DNA from: Planoprotostelium fungivorum
Taxonomy: Eukaryota; Evosea; Variosea; Cavosteliida; Cavosteliaceae
Assembly (NCBI GenBank): GCA_003024175.1
Contig: MDYQ01000014.1
Span: 124,001-188,000 of the forward strand
Length of the DNA: 64,000 nt
Direction: 5' to 3'
The position numbers and the translations under genes were made by a program. Each line of letters starts with the position of its first letter. Position 1 is the first letter of the stretch. The notes under the pieces are model-generated. The model had not been told where the DNA came from. It ran no database searches and worked only from the letters and a program-made list of their open reading frames with translations. Positions 11,681 to 23,041 of the stretch are shown one piece after another.

Positions 11681-12039
11681 GGTGATTGGGATGAGATGTG
11701 ATGGTGTTCTCGTTGTTTGTGACCCGAAAAAAAGTTTTTTCCTTTTCCTAAACACATCTCTCATATCTGATAAGCGGGAATCATGCATCTGAGATACTAC
11801 CTCGACAATGAAGGAAATAGAATATACACCTTGAAGGTGAGGTCTAAGATTCCGAGCATGGGAGAATGCATCATACTGACAACATCTATAGAAGGCTTCC
11901 CCTGAGGGCAAGGCAACATTATCTGCTCATCCCGGTGGGTTCCTCTTTTCACTTCCATCTCCTATCACCATTCTGAATCATATCGTCGAATCAATTCCAT
12001 ACCACAATCACATCATCCTCATCTAAAACGTCCCTTCTG

Positions 12040-12336
12040 ATGGATCCACAGCCAGATTCTCACCTGATGACAAGTACTCTCGTCAAAGAATCTTGGTCAA
12101 GACAAGATTCGGCATCCTCCCAACACAACTGCCCGCCAAGGAGTTGTAAGATAAATTCTTTTGATCAAACGGGTTTGGCTTCATGATTGTTCTGAGTTTC
12201 ATGATTGTGAAGAGCCGATGTGCTGAATCATCTGGACGTTGAATTTCCGACCAATACGATCATCAGTTTCAGATGCAAGATCCTGAAGGAGCTATTGGGA
12301 ACAACAAGAAACGAAAGACCTCACATGACGAAATGA
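12040..12336 (+). CDS. Possible small gene, function unknown
   Basis: Two open segments join in frame through a canonical intron (GTAAG donor near 12148, AG near 12219). They give [16 protein letters not shown] followed by [19 protein letters not shown], then [20 protein letters not shown], ending at TGA 12334-12336. The sequence has protein-like composition but no family is recognised. The start is unclear: the ATG at 12040 is in another frame from the open segment, so an additional exon or an unseen start is needed. Confidence 0.3.
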
Positions 12337-12550
12337 ATCGCAGCACTCGCACTTTTATTCTTCATTTGGATTGGAATCTCAAAGAGGATGGACTGATGAT
12401 CTCACGATGAGAATCGTCACCTCTAAATGGAAGTGAAGAGTGACAAAGCGGTGAAGAATAAAGGTACTCGTTGCATGAGACGTGATGACATCTCAGAACA
12501 TCACCCGACCTCTCCACCGAAAGATTTCCAGGAATCAAAGACCCTTGCCA

Positions 12551-14045
12551 TCAGATGCAGATGAGATCAGACATCGAGTCCATCTCGAGAGTCAACCCCT
12601 CTACATGTGCATATTCTATCGTGGATTCGATGTCTCTAATATATAGACGATATTCTATCGCGTCTAAGAATTCGAGCTCTGCCGCGTGGAGCACCTCCGG
12701 TCGCATGCACCATGAGAGTTCATCGTCTAAAGCGGCTGTTCTCGTCTCAGTTGACTTACAAGATATGACGGGGCTCACCTTCGTCTATGATGTATTTGAG
12801 AGCTACCGTCGTGGTGATGCACAACAGACTCGGCATGTGTTCTCTCGTGATCCCTCTCTGTCCTCTCTTTCTTGAAGAGACGTAAAGACTGCAGTACGCC
12901 ATCACAGATGCAATGAGCTCTTTGGATGCCTCGTAATCGTAGCTCTGTGAGTTGCATCAGCATTGAGAAGAGGTGATGTCTCCCACCGCCGTTCGGTTGA
13001 TGATGGTGTTTAGAATGAGGACCGAAGTGTCGGTGGTGTATCTCTCTTCTCCTCTGGCTAGCCAGCTGTTGACGAGGCGTGTGAAGGATTCGATTCTGAA
13101 TGGATGTGAGTTTGTGATTTCGACACCATCAGATGCTCACCCCTCCTGAGTGAAGTAGATGATCGTGTCTTCTGGCTCTCTTTCATAAATCTTAATGTAT
13201 AGAGATGAGTGAAAGATTCCACTCGGTCTCTCTGATTCCTTCATCATGTCAATCATGGATGTCGAGGGGGACTGTCAAGCAAAACGCAGGAATGAAGAGG
13301 TCACCTTGTAAAGAGTCGTGTAATAGATGGGCAGGTATCTTCTCGTTCTATATTTGTCACAGAGATTGCGAACCCATTGGATCATCTTCATAATGGATGA
13401 ACCTGCATCCAGATGAATACGTACAGAAATAAAAGAGGACGTAGAAGACTCACCGAATACATAAGTCAGAGCTATCAGGCCTATGCAAACGGGCAGAAAA
13501 AAGAGAAAAAACACGTTCAGTCTGAGCGCTATTGGCGAAACTACATTGTAAGGATGCAGAAATTCGAAAGAGGATGCAAAATGGAAGACAATTCGACCAT
13601 CGAAAATCGACTATGAGACGTCAATCAGATTGAATCGAAGAGTTTCTCACCGAATTACTGATGATTTGATAACCACTCTGTGTGATCTCTGCTAACTTAG
13701 CCGATTGCAGCGACATCCATGCCGATGGCACATCTGGGTTTAGCATCGTCACTGTCATCAGGAAGAAATTGGTGTGGCTAACGTAAGTGCCTAGCATGTT
13801 GTCGATCGCTGCGTTATGATCCTTTCCGATCGCATACCCAAATTTCCACCGGTTTCCCATCGTTTCACAACAATGAGAAGCGACGGTGAGAGCCCGCTTG
13901 TCTTCCTTCTTCGAACACCGCAACATGATATCCATACACAGCACAATGCTAGGTAAGCATCCAATCGATTCACTCGATTCATCTCGGTTGTGATGATGTG
14001 AGTGTGAGATGCGATGTCGAAATCATCATAGATAGAGGTATCCAT
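12551..14045 (-). CDS. Cyclin-box-like protein (PHO80-type)
   Basis: The C-terminal half looks like a cyclin fold: LILNTIINRT, then YDYEASKELIASVMAYCSLY, then LCITTTVALKYIIDE (cyclin VAxKfldD position) spliced to an exon with RPEVLHAAELEFLDAIEYRL (cyclin LNxLExxFLxxLxyxL). PHO80-type cyclins bind and steer cyclin-dependent kinases. Upstream exons (13.2-13.95 kb) encode KMIQWVRNLCDKYRTRRYLP, a hydrophobic helix (FFLFFLPVCIGLIALTYVF) and a segment starting MDIMLRCSKKEDKRAL; these are not recognised and might belong to a separate gene. The start is uncertain: MDTSIYDD at 14045 or MDIMLR at 13935. The hydrophobic segment would be unusual in a soluble cyclin. Confidence 0.5.
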
Positions 14046-14200
14046 GATAGACACGCTTCGTGAAGCAGTACAGACACGCTGTTCTGTGCTGACCTCTCGA
14101 GGTGGCCCAAAAATTTGAGCCGAAGAGTGTCGATACGAGTCATGACGTCAGCGCGCATCATCGCATCTCTCTCGTCACATTTCCAATCAGAACACACAAC

Positions 14201-14853
14201 ATGGGAGACTCGCTTATCGGTTTCACGGGAGAAGGATACACTCTATTGGCCTCCACTGCCAATGTCGCTCGCTCGGTGGTAGTTATGAAGAAGAGAGAAG
14301 ACAAGATCTTACCACTAGACCAATTCAAGATACTCGGTGCATCAGGAGATAACGGAGACAGGGCTCATTTCACCGAGTTCATAAAGAGGAACATGCAATT
14401 ATATGAGCTCAGATTGGGATACCCTCTCACGACTCATGGGGCAGCCAACTTCACGAGAGGAGAGATTGCCACCGCCCTGCGGCAACGTCCATACCAAGTC
14501 AACATGCTGCTGGGAGGATATGATGCCGACGTTGGCTCTTCGCTGTACTTTCTAGATTACATGGGAGCTCTTCACAAACAAGACTATGCCACACAAGGTT
14601 ACGCAGGATACTTCACTCTCTCATTGTTGGACAAGGAGTGGAAGAAGGGATTGACTCTCGACCAAGGTGATATCTCATCGCCCATACATCTCTGAAACGA
14701 TCACATCATCACGAATCGTCTCTCACATGTCCAACAGGTAAAGAACTCCTCAAGAAGTGCATCGAGCAGCTGAGAGTCCGATTTGTCTTGGACACATCTC
14801 AATGGACCATCAAGTACGTGGACAGCCAGGGAGTTCATGAATATCAAGTATAA
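14201..14853 (+). CDS. PSMB2: 20S proteasome subunit beta type-2
   Basis: Non-catalytic beta4 ring subunit of the 20S proteasome. MGDSLIGFTGEGYTLLASTA starts without a cleaved propeptide and with Ser/Gly in place of a catalytic Thr. LGASGDNGDRAHFTEFIKRN, then NMLLGGYDADVGSSLYFLDY and YAGYFTLSLLDKEWKKGLT match the eukaryotic PSMB2/C7-I family closely. Two exons; the intron at 14667-14737 splits a Gly codon, and exon 2 ends KELLKKCIEQLRVRFV...DSQGVHEYQV. Its stop is only 30 bp from that of the convergent bL25m gene. Confidence 0.96.
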
Positions 14854-14882
14854 AGAAGTCTGTGCATGTTTGAAATATTTTA

Positions 14883-15734
14883 TTAGCCGGCAAGCTGTCT
14901 GACTTTGATGGCTTCGATGATCTTGGGGTAGATGTTGGGATGTCTGGTGTATCTCTCTCTCATCTTCACAAACTCTAAAAGGGTAATTAAGAGATGTTGT
15001 CATTCAAAGTGGGGATAGATGATGGAAGGAAAACGATCATTAGAGGATGCAACGATGATTGGATGAAGAAGCCCTTCACAGAGAAAGATGAGACAAAAAA
15101 TAACTCACCCTTGTAATTGTCCACTCTTCTGAGGTTGATGTTCAATGGCTTAGTGACGAGAAGTTGTATTCTGTCGGCCACACACAGCTGTGTCTCTCCG
15201 TTTTCCATCTCCTGATCGAGATTGAGCGTGTGTCACATGCATCGAGATGAACAAAGAAGGAGGTCTCACCACTCGATAGATGTTTCCAATGTAACCTCCT
15301 GGCATGTTGTGATATTTCTCGAGTTGTTCTGTAGAGAGGTTGAGTGAACGAAGACAATGTAGAACATGGAATGGACTCACTGAGTTCGACGCAGATGGCT
15401 TGAGGGTCTTTACCTTTGCCAACAATGACACCTGGGATCAGCTTGTCGAATCGCAGACGATTGGACAGCTGCATCAAGGTCAACGCCAAGTAGATGATCG
15501 AATCTCACTCTTCTTCCGGTGAACTCTCTGGTCTGTACCTTCAGAACTCTCATTCCGTCGCCTCTGTACGGAGATCAGTTCCATTTTATTATGCAAAATA
15601 AGGAGGATAACATACTTCTGGAGATCATCCAGCTCTGGTAAGAGTTCTCCAATGGGAGGATGCTTCGCTGCACGGTAAGAGATTTCTCTGCATAATGTGT
15701 TCTGTGCCAAGACGGGAGCTCTCAGGCTGGTCAT
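14883..15734 (-). CDS. Mitochondrial ribosomal protein bL25m-like
   Basis: Ribosomal protein L25/TL5/Ctc family. Exons joined in frame give KVQTREFTGRR + LSNRLRFDKLIPGVIVGKGK + DPQAICVEL, the typical N-terminal block of bL25 (basic region, R...LRxxGxIPGVIYGKG). Then come STEQLEKYHNMPGGYIGNIY, a beta-rich stretch and a C-terminal EFVKMRERYTRHPNIYPKII. The sequence from MTSLRAPVLAQNTLCREISY is basic and Ser/Ala-rich, as for a mitochondrial presequence. An alternative ATG at 15767 abuts a TATA-like element used here as an argument for the shorter start. It would bind 5S rRNA or its replacement in the mitochondrial large subunit. Confidence 0.72.
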
Positions 15735-15769
15735 GGACCACAAGCCCTTCACTTGAGAGGACAACATCG

Positions 15770-15777
15770 TATATAAA
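15770..15777 (+). promoter_or_regulatory. TATA box candidate for WASP
   Basis: A TATATAAA octamer lies 90 bp upstream of the WASP start codon, a fair distance for a TATA element plus a 60 nt leader. It overlaps the longest possible start of the divergent bL25m gene, so the two promoters must interleave. Confidence 0.45.
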
Positions 15778-15866
15778 GGGTGATCTGATGTGATATGATT
15801 CCTGCCTCGGATGAGTTGTAGTGAGATCTCGTGGTTCATCGAAAGAGAAAACCATACACAAACACC

Positions 15867-18061
15867 ATGTCGGCCCTCAATGCCTCTGAAAAAGGCAAAT
15901 TAGAGAGCAGTCTCGGTCCCTCTCTCACGGTAAGCCGATCGACTTCGACGATCTTCTTGTGTTCCGCTCTCGATCGTCGTGAACCATTTCAGACGTCTTC
16001 GTGATGACCGTTTTTGACTCGCTTTCAGGTCTTATCTTCGACAGTTGCACGTCTTTATTTCGCAGAAAATGGTCAATGGATGAAAGCTCACATGGGAGCC
16101 GTCAGTCTCTCTGCGAGCCGAGACGGTCCCAGTTGCTTCTTAAAATGCAACGACATCACGGTGAGAGATTGCATTCCACTTTGTCTATATCTGTCACTTG
16201 TAGAGTGATACGAGACACCGTCTTCCATCTTCTCTGACTCGACTTGTAGTCCGGAGCCGAATACTTCAGCCAAGAACTGTATGACAATTTCGATTACTCC
16301 CAACCGTGCACATTCTTTCACATGTTCGAGGGAGAGGACAAGGTAGAGACCATTCATAACGTCACCATCATCATCTGAGAGTCCATCAGGTTGTCGGTCT
16401 CTCATTTGCCAGCGACAGTGATGCAGCTGATTTTGCAAGACAAGTGAGTTCATCACATCGACACCGACACGTCCATGACTCATCCTCTAAAGATCATGAC
16501 CAAGAGTCGCAGCGGTGCACCAGCTCTACCCCCCACCCCCAACAAGGCCGCTCCTGCAGTACCACCACCACCGGCTAAGAAGGCACCCCCGCCACCCCCG
16601 GGTGAGGCAGTTCCCGCCAAAATTTCGGCTGAACGTCACAGTTCACCACGCACCGGTGGCACAACCTCCTCCACCCACTCCAACATCTGCCTGTGAGTCC
16701 AAGACTTTCTCATCATGATCATCGTCTCGATGTCCGTGTCGATCATGTTGTTGATGACAACAGATGCACCTCCACCACCTCAACAGACACAACCACAGCC
16801 CACAGTTTACAGCGCACCCAAACAACAACAACAGCCAGCCAAGATGAGTGAGTCGATGCAGACGAAAACTCAATCTCCTGACTGCAAACAGACCACGCAC
16901 AGAAGAAATCGACGAGAGGATTGTTCAGCAGTATCTTGAATAAGATCGTGGGAGAAGCACCGGAAGAGGTGATGATCATCATCATCACGATCGACATGGA
17001 CAATCATGATCATCATCATCATCATGATGTGTATTGATCTTATCCATAGGAGTTGACTATCTCTGAACCCACGGGTTTCAGACACGAGTCATCCATCGGT
17101 TGGAACAATGGTACTGCCGCGTTTGAGGTGGAGATGAAGTCATGCGATCATGATCACCGACCCTCTTTGTAGATCCACAACATTCCACCCGAATGGAGGA
17201 AACTATTTCAAGCCGCAGGAATCAAGGTGATGATCGGCACGTTTTATTCTGTTTTATTCTGTTTTATTTTTTTGTTGAAGGAGAGTTGTAGAAGAGCGAA
17301 TTGAAGAACAAAGATACGGCAGCGTTCGTCATGAACATCATCAATGAGAATGCTGCGTTGGAGACCTCCGGAGCAGCACCCCCTCCTCCTCCCAACAGAG
17401 GTGAACACATCATCATCACCATCATCACGACCACCACCATCATCCATCACATCACATCACATCATCATGATCACGACACGATCTACGTGACATGACGATC
17501 ATCTCCCGATCGTCATGTCATCATCTCTCGATCACCATCACGATGAAGATCAACGCGGTGACGATCAACAGGTGCCGCACCTCCACCACCTCCTCCCGCC
17601 CTCACCGCTCCCCCCTCCAGCGGCGGTCCACCACCTCCACCACCCCCGGCCGCACCCCCCGCTCCCGCCCCTCCCCCACCCTTTGTGCCCCACGCTGCCC
17701 CGGCACCCCCTGCGGTATCATCTGGTGGTAATGCTGGTGGTGGTGGTGGTGGCGTACGCGCCAATCTATTGTCTTCCATTCAGAAGGGAACCCAACTCAA
17801 GTGAGACGATCGCATCATGAAAGACGTGATGATGATCGTGATGATGATCATCGTGATGGACGTGATGATCATCATTGATGACGATGCTGATCATGATGCA
17901 GGCACGTCGAAGAGTCTACCGTTCCTATTCCACCCCCGACGGCCAATTTGGCCGATACTCTGGCGAGGGCCATGGAGAACCGCAGGGCAGCCATCAAGGA
18001 AGTGGCTGAGGGAGGTGATGAAGAGGAAGAGTGGAGTGATGAAGAGTGGGGTGCTCAATAG
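15867..18061 (+). CDS. WAS: Wiskott-Aldrich syndrome protein homologue (WASP)
   Basis: Activator of the Arp2/3 complex, linking Cdc42/Rac and phosphoinositides to branched actin. Domain order is complete. WH1/EVH1 is at 15.87-16.45 kb (VARLYFAENGQWMKAHMG; EYFSQELYDNFDYSQP; VVGLSFASDSDAADFARQ). A basic segment near 16.92 kb (KKSTRGLFSSILNKI) precedes the CRIB/GBD at 17.05-17.36 kb (ISEPTGFRHESSIGWN; IPPEWRKLFQAAGIK). A long polyproline region follows to 17.74 kb, then a WH2 motif (VRANLLSSIQKGTQLKH) and a C-terminal acidic tail with the Arp2/3-binding Trp (EEEEWSDEEWGAQ). Roughly eleven exons. The splice at 16855-16892 in phase gives MNHAQKKSTRG. A single WH2 matches WASP rather than N-WASP. 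Confidence 0.95.
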
Positions 18062-18310
18062 ATCCTCTTTGTTTCATTTTGGGGTTTATTCTGTCGTCTC
18101 GTGTTGCATGCGAAGGATTGGGGGAGAGACACGAAGAAGGGTGATGACCGATGATGCAGAGTGGTTGTTAGAGAGAGAAAGATGTGATGCTTCATGATCG
18201 GTCCCATGTTCTTCGTTACGAACAGACACCACTTTCATCACGAGAACAACATGTCGCACGAGACAGAAGAGACCGTTCGTGATAAATAGAAACGGACTTT
18301 ATCTTTTTCT

Positions 18311-19078
18311 TTACAGAACGGTGGCAGTGTGGGGGGCCAGATCGTTGACGGCAACACCCATTGTGGGGGCGGCGGCCAATGTCTTATCGTCTCTCAACAG
18401 AGGGGCGGGGAAGTTGGTTCCGTAGGCGATCTGGATTCTAATGTCACCTCTGGCGGGTGTTCCGGTCTTGGTGAGGAGGGGTCTCCATTCGTCGATGATA
18501 CCTCTGTTGATGTACTCGAAGATGGGAATTCTGACGACACCGAGGAGGTTCTTGCTGCCGATGGGGAGGGTCTGCTTGATCGAAGCATCGAAGACCTTGA
18601 CGACTAAGACATCCTTCTCGGCATGCTTGGGCTCGAAGACAAACTCCTCGTTGAAAACGGGGTGGACGGTGTTCTGGAGGGTGGCGGTGTTGAACTTCTT
18701 CTTGAGCAGACCCTTCATGCTGATCTTGACGTAAGGATCGGGCATCTGTCTCAGTTGTCCATCGGCCAAGACGCCGGAGGCGAGGGTTGTGGGGGCGGCA
18801 AGTCTCTCGGTTCTGACTTCAGATCCAGAGATGCCTTGGATGGCGTTGGCGTTGGTGTGGGGGAGGGTGGCAGTGGTGACTCCGGCAGCCTCGGCGAGAG
18901 GAACCTGACCGAGAGGGTTGGCAGCGGCGTAGCCGTCGCGTTGCATGATGGGAGCGACGTTGTTGTGGCCGGTCAGAGGTGCGTGGACGGGCGCCTGAGT
19001 CAGGGGAGCGAGATCGCGAGCCTCTAAGACGCGGATGCGGAGGAGTGGGTGTTCGACGGTAGATCCGAGTAAAGGCAT
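18311..19078 (-). CDS. C2-domain protein with a large loop insertion
   Basis: Intronless gene, 255 residues. The C2 start LLRIRVLEARDLAPL is followed by about 80 residues rich in Ala, Pro and Thr before the fold resumes with QMPDPYVKISMKGLLKKKFN, then TVHPVFNEEFVFEPKH, VVKVFDASIKQ and IDEWRPLLTK. DPYVK and the following Asp positions suggest partial Ca2+/phospholipid binding. The insertion falls in the first Ca2+-binding loop region. The missing introns and GC-richer third positions set this gene apart from its neighbours, which could mean high expression or retroposition. It is convergent with WASP. Confidence 0.82.
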   Translation of the reverse strand: MPLLGSTVEHPLLRIRVLEARDLAPLTQAPVHAPLTGHNNVAPIMQRDGYAAANPLGQVPLAEAAGVTTATLPHTNANAIQGISGSEVRTERLAAPTTLASGVLADGQLRQMPDPYVKISMKGLLKKKFNTATLQNTVHPVFNEEFVFEPKHAEKDVLVVKVFDASIKQTLPIGSKNLLGVVRIPIFEYINRGIIDEWRPLLTKTGTPARGDIRIQIAYGTNFPAPLLRDDKTLAAAPTMGVAVNDLAPHTATVL

Positions 19079-19546
19079 GTTGCTTGTGTGTGTGTTGGTT
19101 TGCTTGCTTGTGTGGGTGTGTGTGATGGTAAGATGAGAGAGCTTGAAAAGTCGTATGGAAGTGATGGGTTGGTGTGTGGAGATGTCACAGAAATATTGTA
19201 TTCGCCGGTCGCAGATTTCGGACTTCATCTGCGTCACAGAAGGGTGCAGGATGATGAAGACGATGCGTGTATGATGATCGACCTCTTAAAGGTGGGAGGA
19301 AGATGTGCGATCGGAAAGAGACGAAGTTTCTGGAACGACATGAAAGTCGAGAATATGTGAGAAAACACAAAGAAGTGCGGACACGACTCGATCAAGCAAG
19401 AGATCGTGATGGAGAGGGAAGAGATACGTCTGATGCACAGCGACTCACCGTCTGCACGTTGTTCGATCTGCATGTGCATCTGTTGTGTTCGTGGAATTCG
19501 GAGCGAGAAAAAACTCCGTGATCGTCATTCCCTGCCAACGTAGACC
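19079..19546. promoter_or_regulatory. Shared divergent promoter region (C2 protein / JMJD8-like)
   Basis: This 468 bp interval separates two outward-facing start codons. A GT-rich tract (19083-19125) sits just upstream of the C2 gene. No coding frame with family similarity was found; the ORFs here are short and overlap each other. Confidence 0.4.
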
Positions 19547-21306
19547 ATGACCAACAGAAAGACTACGAAACCAACTACAAAACCACCGTTTGGCATACGG
19601 AAGAGCTCTACGAGGGGAACGGTGACGTTGAGTCACGTCTCTGCGTTGATTCCCTTGATTCTCTTGGCCGTCGCCCTCTATCTAGGCCCTTCTGGGGCTT
19701 GGAATGCCTTCGAAGGTCTGAAGAGTTACGTCCAGTCGTCGAGGTGTCTATCATCAAGAAGAAAATGGCCGACGACTCGACAGACCGTCCATAGACAGAT
19801 ACTCTATTTTAGAACATTTTGCAAATGGAACGATGAACTTTGACATCAGCACTACCCCTCTTCCCATATCGGCCTCCTCCGTCATATTGAAGTCTATACT
19901 TTCAAATAAGAAGGATTCTGTGCCTAAATCGCTTCAACACTTGGTCGGCCAATCGACAGTCAACGTCAACACAGTCAGGTGCGAGATATAGACGATTTGC
20001 ATTTCGATGTGCATCAGCACTCATGTATCACACAGACAACATTTGAATCAAGAGAGAAGAAGAATTCTCACAGAAGAAATCTGTGGAAGTTCGAATCGTG
20101 ATCTCTGCATCAAGTAAATCATATGATGGTCACGACGCCCGTTCTGAACATGTCATCAGGTACATCGATCAACAAGACCCTGAGTTCGGTCTCACGGCTC
20201 TCCATCTCGCCCATCAGAGTGGCGATGCCGAGGCCATCAAGTTTTTAGAGAGCCTGGGCGCTAAGTTGGATGTACAAGACAGTGTGGGGAGACTGCCTTC
20301 CAATCTCTCTTTCACAAACTTTATTAAGAACTCGAAAAAGTGAGATCGCGTATACTCTCATAATCATCACCACCGCGTCTTCCACATGCATCATCTCGAT
20401 CGACATCACGATCCTCCATTGATCATCACCATCGCGATCGCGTTCATCATGAATTCACAATCGTCACCACCCATCGACCATCACGATCACCTACCATCTC
20501 CATCATCATCTCATCCCATTCATCCTCTCATGTCTCTCAGATGGGCCAGACAGGCCGGCCGTACCTGTGACATCCCCGTTGTAGACGTGAAATCTGAAGC
20601 CGATTTTTCAGAGATAAAACGTCTGGTGGGAGAGGGTGAGCCCGTGCTGATGAAAAATGCGATGAAATTTCTCGTCAACGCCAACGAGCTCGCGGCCATT
20701 CAGATCCAAGACCTCGTAGAGAAGTACGGATCGAGTCATGTGACCGTGGGGGAGGTGGGGAGGCCGGTGGCACGAAATTTTGAGACGGAGTAGGTACCGT
20801 ACGCCAATGTATTCAGACTACCCCACGATATCAGTACATTGAGAGACTACTACGTACATCACGTGCAGAACAAATCGGAACACCCTCTCTACATCTTCCA
20901 GAAGCACAGTCAAGTGAGACTTTTTCGTTATAACGAAAATTCAAATTTCGAAAGATGACCGAGGCGGGATTAACGGCCCTGGGAGACCTCGTTTCCCGCG
21001 CTTTTCCTACTCCCTCTCTCATCTGCCCGGTAGAGTATGGATCCACCGGCAGCGATAGCATCCACTTTTATCTGGGAGCGAAGAACAGTGGAGCTCCTTT
21101 TCACATTCACGCTGACGCGGCAAATCTCGTAGTCAGGGGGTCGAAGAGATGGTTGATGTACCCTCCTCTGCAGGCTTTGTACAGGTGACGAGCGTTGTTG
21201 AGTATAGACATCACATGCATCGTCATCATCTGACACGCATCACTTGATCATGTGTATCATCTACCTCTGACGATCACCATCTCTCGATCACATCATCACC
21301 ATCATC

Positions 21307-21337
<31 letters not shown>

Positions 21338-21588
21338 CCATCATCATCAACTCACACCAACTCAGTCAGAAGCACGTCTACCGGTGGCTGCAAGAAGACT
21401 ACAAGGACATGAGAGAAGAAGACAAGCCCCTCGAGTGCATCCAAGGTCCCGGCGATGTCATCTACGTCCCCTTCGATTGGAGCCACGCTGTTCTCAACGA
21501 AGAAGATGGAACGTATGGATACGCCCTCGAGTTGCTCAACCGCAGGGAGGTCATGTGGAGTCTGCCGAGATTCCACAGGAAGTGTTGA
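19547..21588 (+). CDS. Membrane-anchored ankyrin/JmjC protein, JMJD8-like
   Basis: N-terminal basic stretch then a single hydrophobic helix (SALIPLILLAVALYLGPSGAW), as in a type II ER membrane protein. A Ser/Asn-rich region follows, then an ankyrin unit (FGLTALHLAHQSGDAEAIKF...GAKLDVQDSVGRLP) near 20.2 kb. The C-terminal cupin/JmjC domain (20.55-21.59 kb) matches JMJD8: GAPFHIHADAANLVVRGSKR plus WLMYPP, then HVYRWLQEDYKDMREEDKPL, ECIQGPGDVIYVPFDWSHAV and LNEEDGTYGYALELLN. The first metal-ligand position reads HIH, not the usual HxD/E, though Asp follows two residues later. JMJD8 of animals is also ER-luminal and divergent at this motif. About six introns, two of them CAT-rich. Hydroxylase activity is doubtful. 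Confidence 0.75.
21295..21350 (+). repeat. CAT/CAC microsatellite in a JMJD8-like intron
   Basis: Nearly perfect run of CAT with a few CAC units within the last intron of the JMJD8-like gene. Read in frame it gives a false polyhistidine frame. Slippage-prone and likely polymorphic. Confidence 0.9.
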
Positions 21589-21870
21589 TAAAGAGGAGAC
21601 ATCCATAGAGAGTCGACTTGTTTTGGAGCCACCATTCAGACACTTGAGAATTGTACCGTGGATGTTCGTTCGTCTTTGTGTGCATCGGCACGTGATGGAT
21701 CATGATCACGTCTGTCAGAAGATATAGAATTTGGATCATACACGATCTCTTGATGATCGATGGCACGATCGATGATGAACACAGCTCATCATCTCGATCT
21801 TCATCGTTGTATTCACTTAAATAAGTATACGAGAGAGAACGAAATGTAAAAGAATCGAATCGTTTATCAT

Positions 21871-23041
21871 CTACTTGGCAGTAGAGGGTGACTCGGAAGT
21901 AGAGTTCTCAGTCTTTCCCTTCTTTGGCAGGGGTTCCTCTCCCGCATGCAGAGTTCTTCCTCCCTTCGATGCGATCTCCTGCACCTGTCCATCATCCATC
22001 AGCCATCTTCCATCATCTTCCATTCCGTCTCGTCTTCACCTTCTCCTTTGGCATCGACGCGAATCCTTGTTTTCCCTTCTCTCCCTCGACATCATCGGAT
22101 GATCTCTTCAGCCCTCTCTTCTCTGATTCGGGCAATTCTTCTCCCTTCTCCAATCTGTCGAGCATCTCCTGAGCGTGCTTCTTGGCCTCTTCGGAGGCGT
22201 TGGAGTTGGCAAGTGTGGCCTTGTACCCTCCGATGACATGATGTCTGTGCTTCTCATCATCGGTGAGCTCCTTCTTCTCGTTGACGGGGCCGAACTCCTT
22301 CTCGTAGCTCTCTACGACGTGTCTCGCGTGTTCTCTGGCCTCTTCGGAGGTGTTCGAGTTGCTGATGGCGGCCTTATATCCTCCGATCACGCGATGATCG
22401 TGATCGACGTCGCCGGTCAGACCAAAGTCGTCGGCCTCGAGATCGCCGTTGTCTCTCTCATACTTGTCGATCATCTCCTGAGCTCTCTTCTTGGCTTCTT
22501 CGGAGGCATTGGCGTTGGAGAGGGTGGCCTTGTATCCTCCGATGACGTGATGTCTGTGCTTCGAATGGTCGAATGTCTTTGCAGATTGGGACTTTTGATA
22601 CTTGTCGATCATGTCTTGGGCGTGCTTCTTGGCTTCTTCGGAGGCGTTGGCGTTGGAGAGGGTGGCCTTGTATCCTCCAATGACACGGTGCTCGTGTTCA
22701 TCGGACTCGGACAGATCCTTCTTCGAGGCATCAAACTTCAAGTCCTCTTCAGAGAGCTTCTCTCCCTTTGCGAGCTTGTCTAACATGGCTTGGGCATGCT
22801 TCTTGGCCTCTTCGGAGGCGTTGGCATTGGCAAGTGTGGCTTTGTATCCTCCCTCGACATGGTGTCTGTGCTTCTCTTCTTCAGAGAGCTCGCCGCTGCG
22901 AGGGTTGGCCGCCTCCACTGTCTCTCCCTTGGCGATCTTGTCTAACATCTCCTGGGCGTGCTTCTTGGCATCTTCGGAGGCGTTGGGGTTGGAGAGGGTG
23001 GCCTTGTATCCTCCCTCGATGTTGTTGATGTTGGCTGACAT
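21871..23041 (-). CDS. Six-repeat Con-6 family protein
   Basis: MSANINNIEGGYKATLSNPN opens a run of six repeats of about 50 residues, each with the core (V/I)xGGYKATLxNxNxSEEAKKHA followed by a (Q/A)xMLDK helix. This is the conidiation-specific protein 6 (Con-6) motif, typical of fungal spore and stress proteins. Linkers are Glu/Lys/Asp/His-rich with HRHH before several units. Repeat 5 is most divergent (YKAAISNSNTSEEAREHARH). One intron near the 3' end: donor after MPKEK near 22034, acceptor near 21979, then VQEIASKGGRTLHAGEEPLP to TAG 21871. The very hydrophilic, low-complexity composition resembles desiccation-protective proteins. Its role in cyst or spore resistance is inference. Confidence 0.85.

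Noticed and set aside
11681-11911. N-terminal extension of the glutaredoxin
   Set aside because: The open frame continues upstream of the presequence Met but has no Met-led, targeting-like or conserved sequence.
21252-21608. Polyhistidine-rich plus-strand frame
   Set aside because: Arises from the CAT repeat in an intron; the JMJD8-like exon is read in another frame.
22175-22783. 202-codon plus-strand open frame rich in Leu/Val/Gly
   Set aside because: Mirror of the Con-6 repeats; its apparent repeats are only the reverse reading of the real ones.
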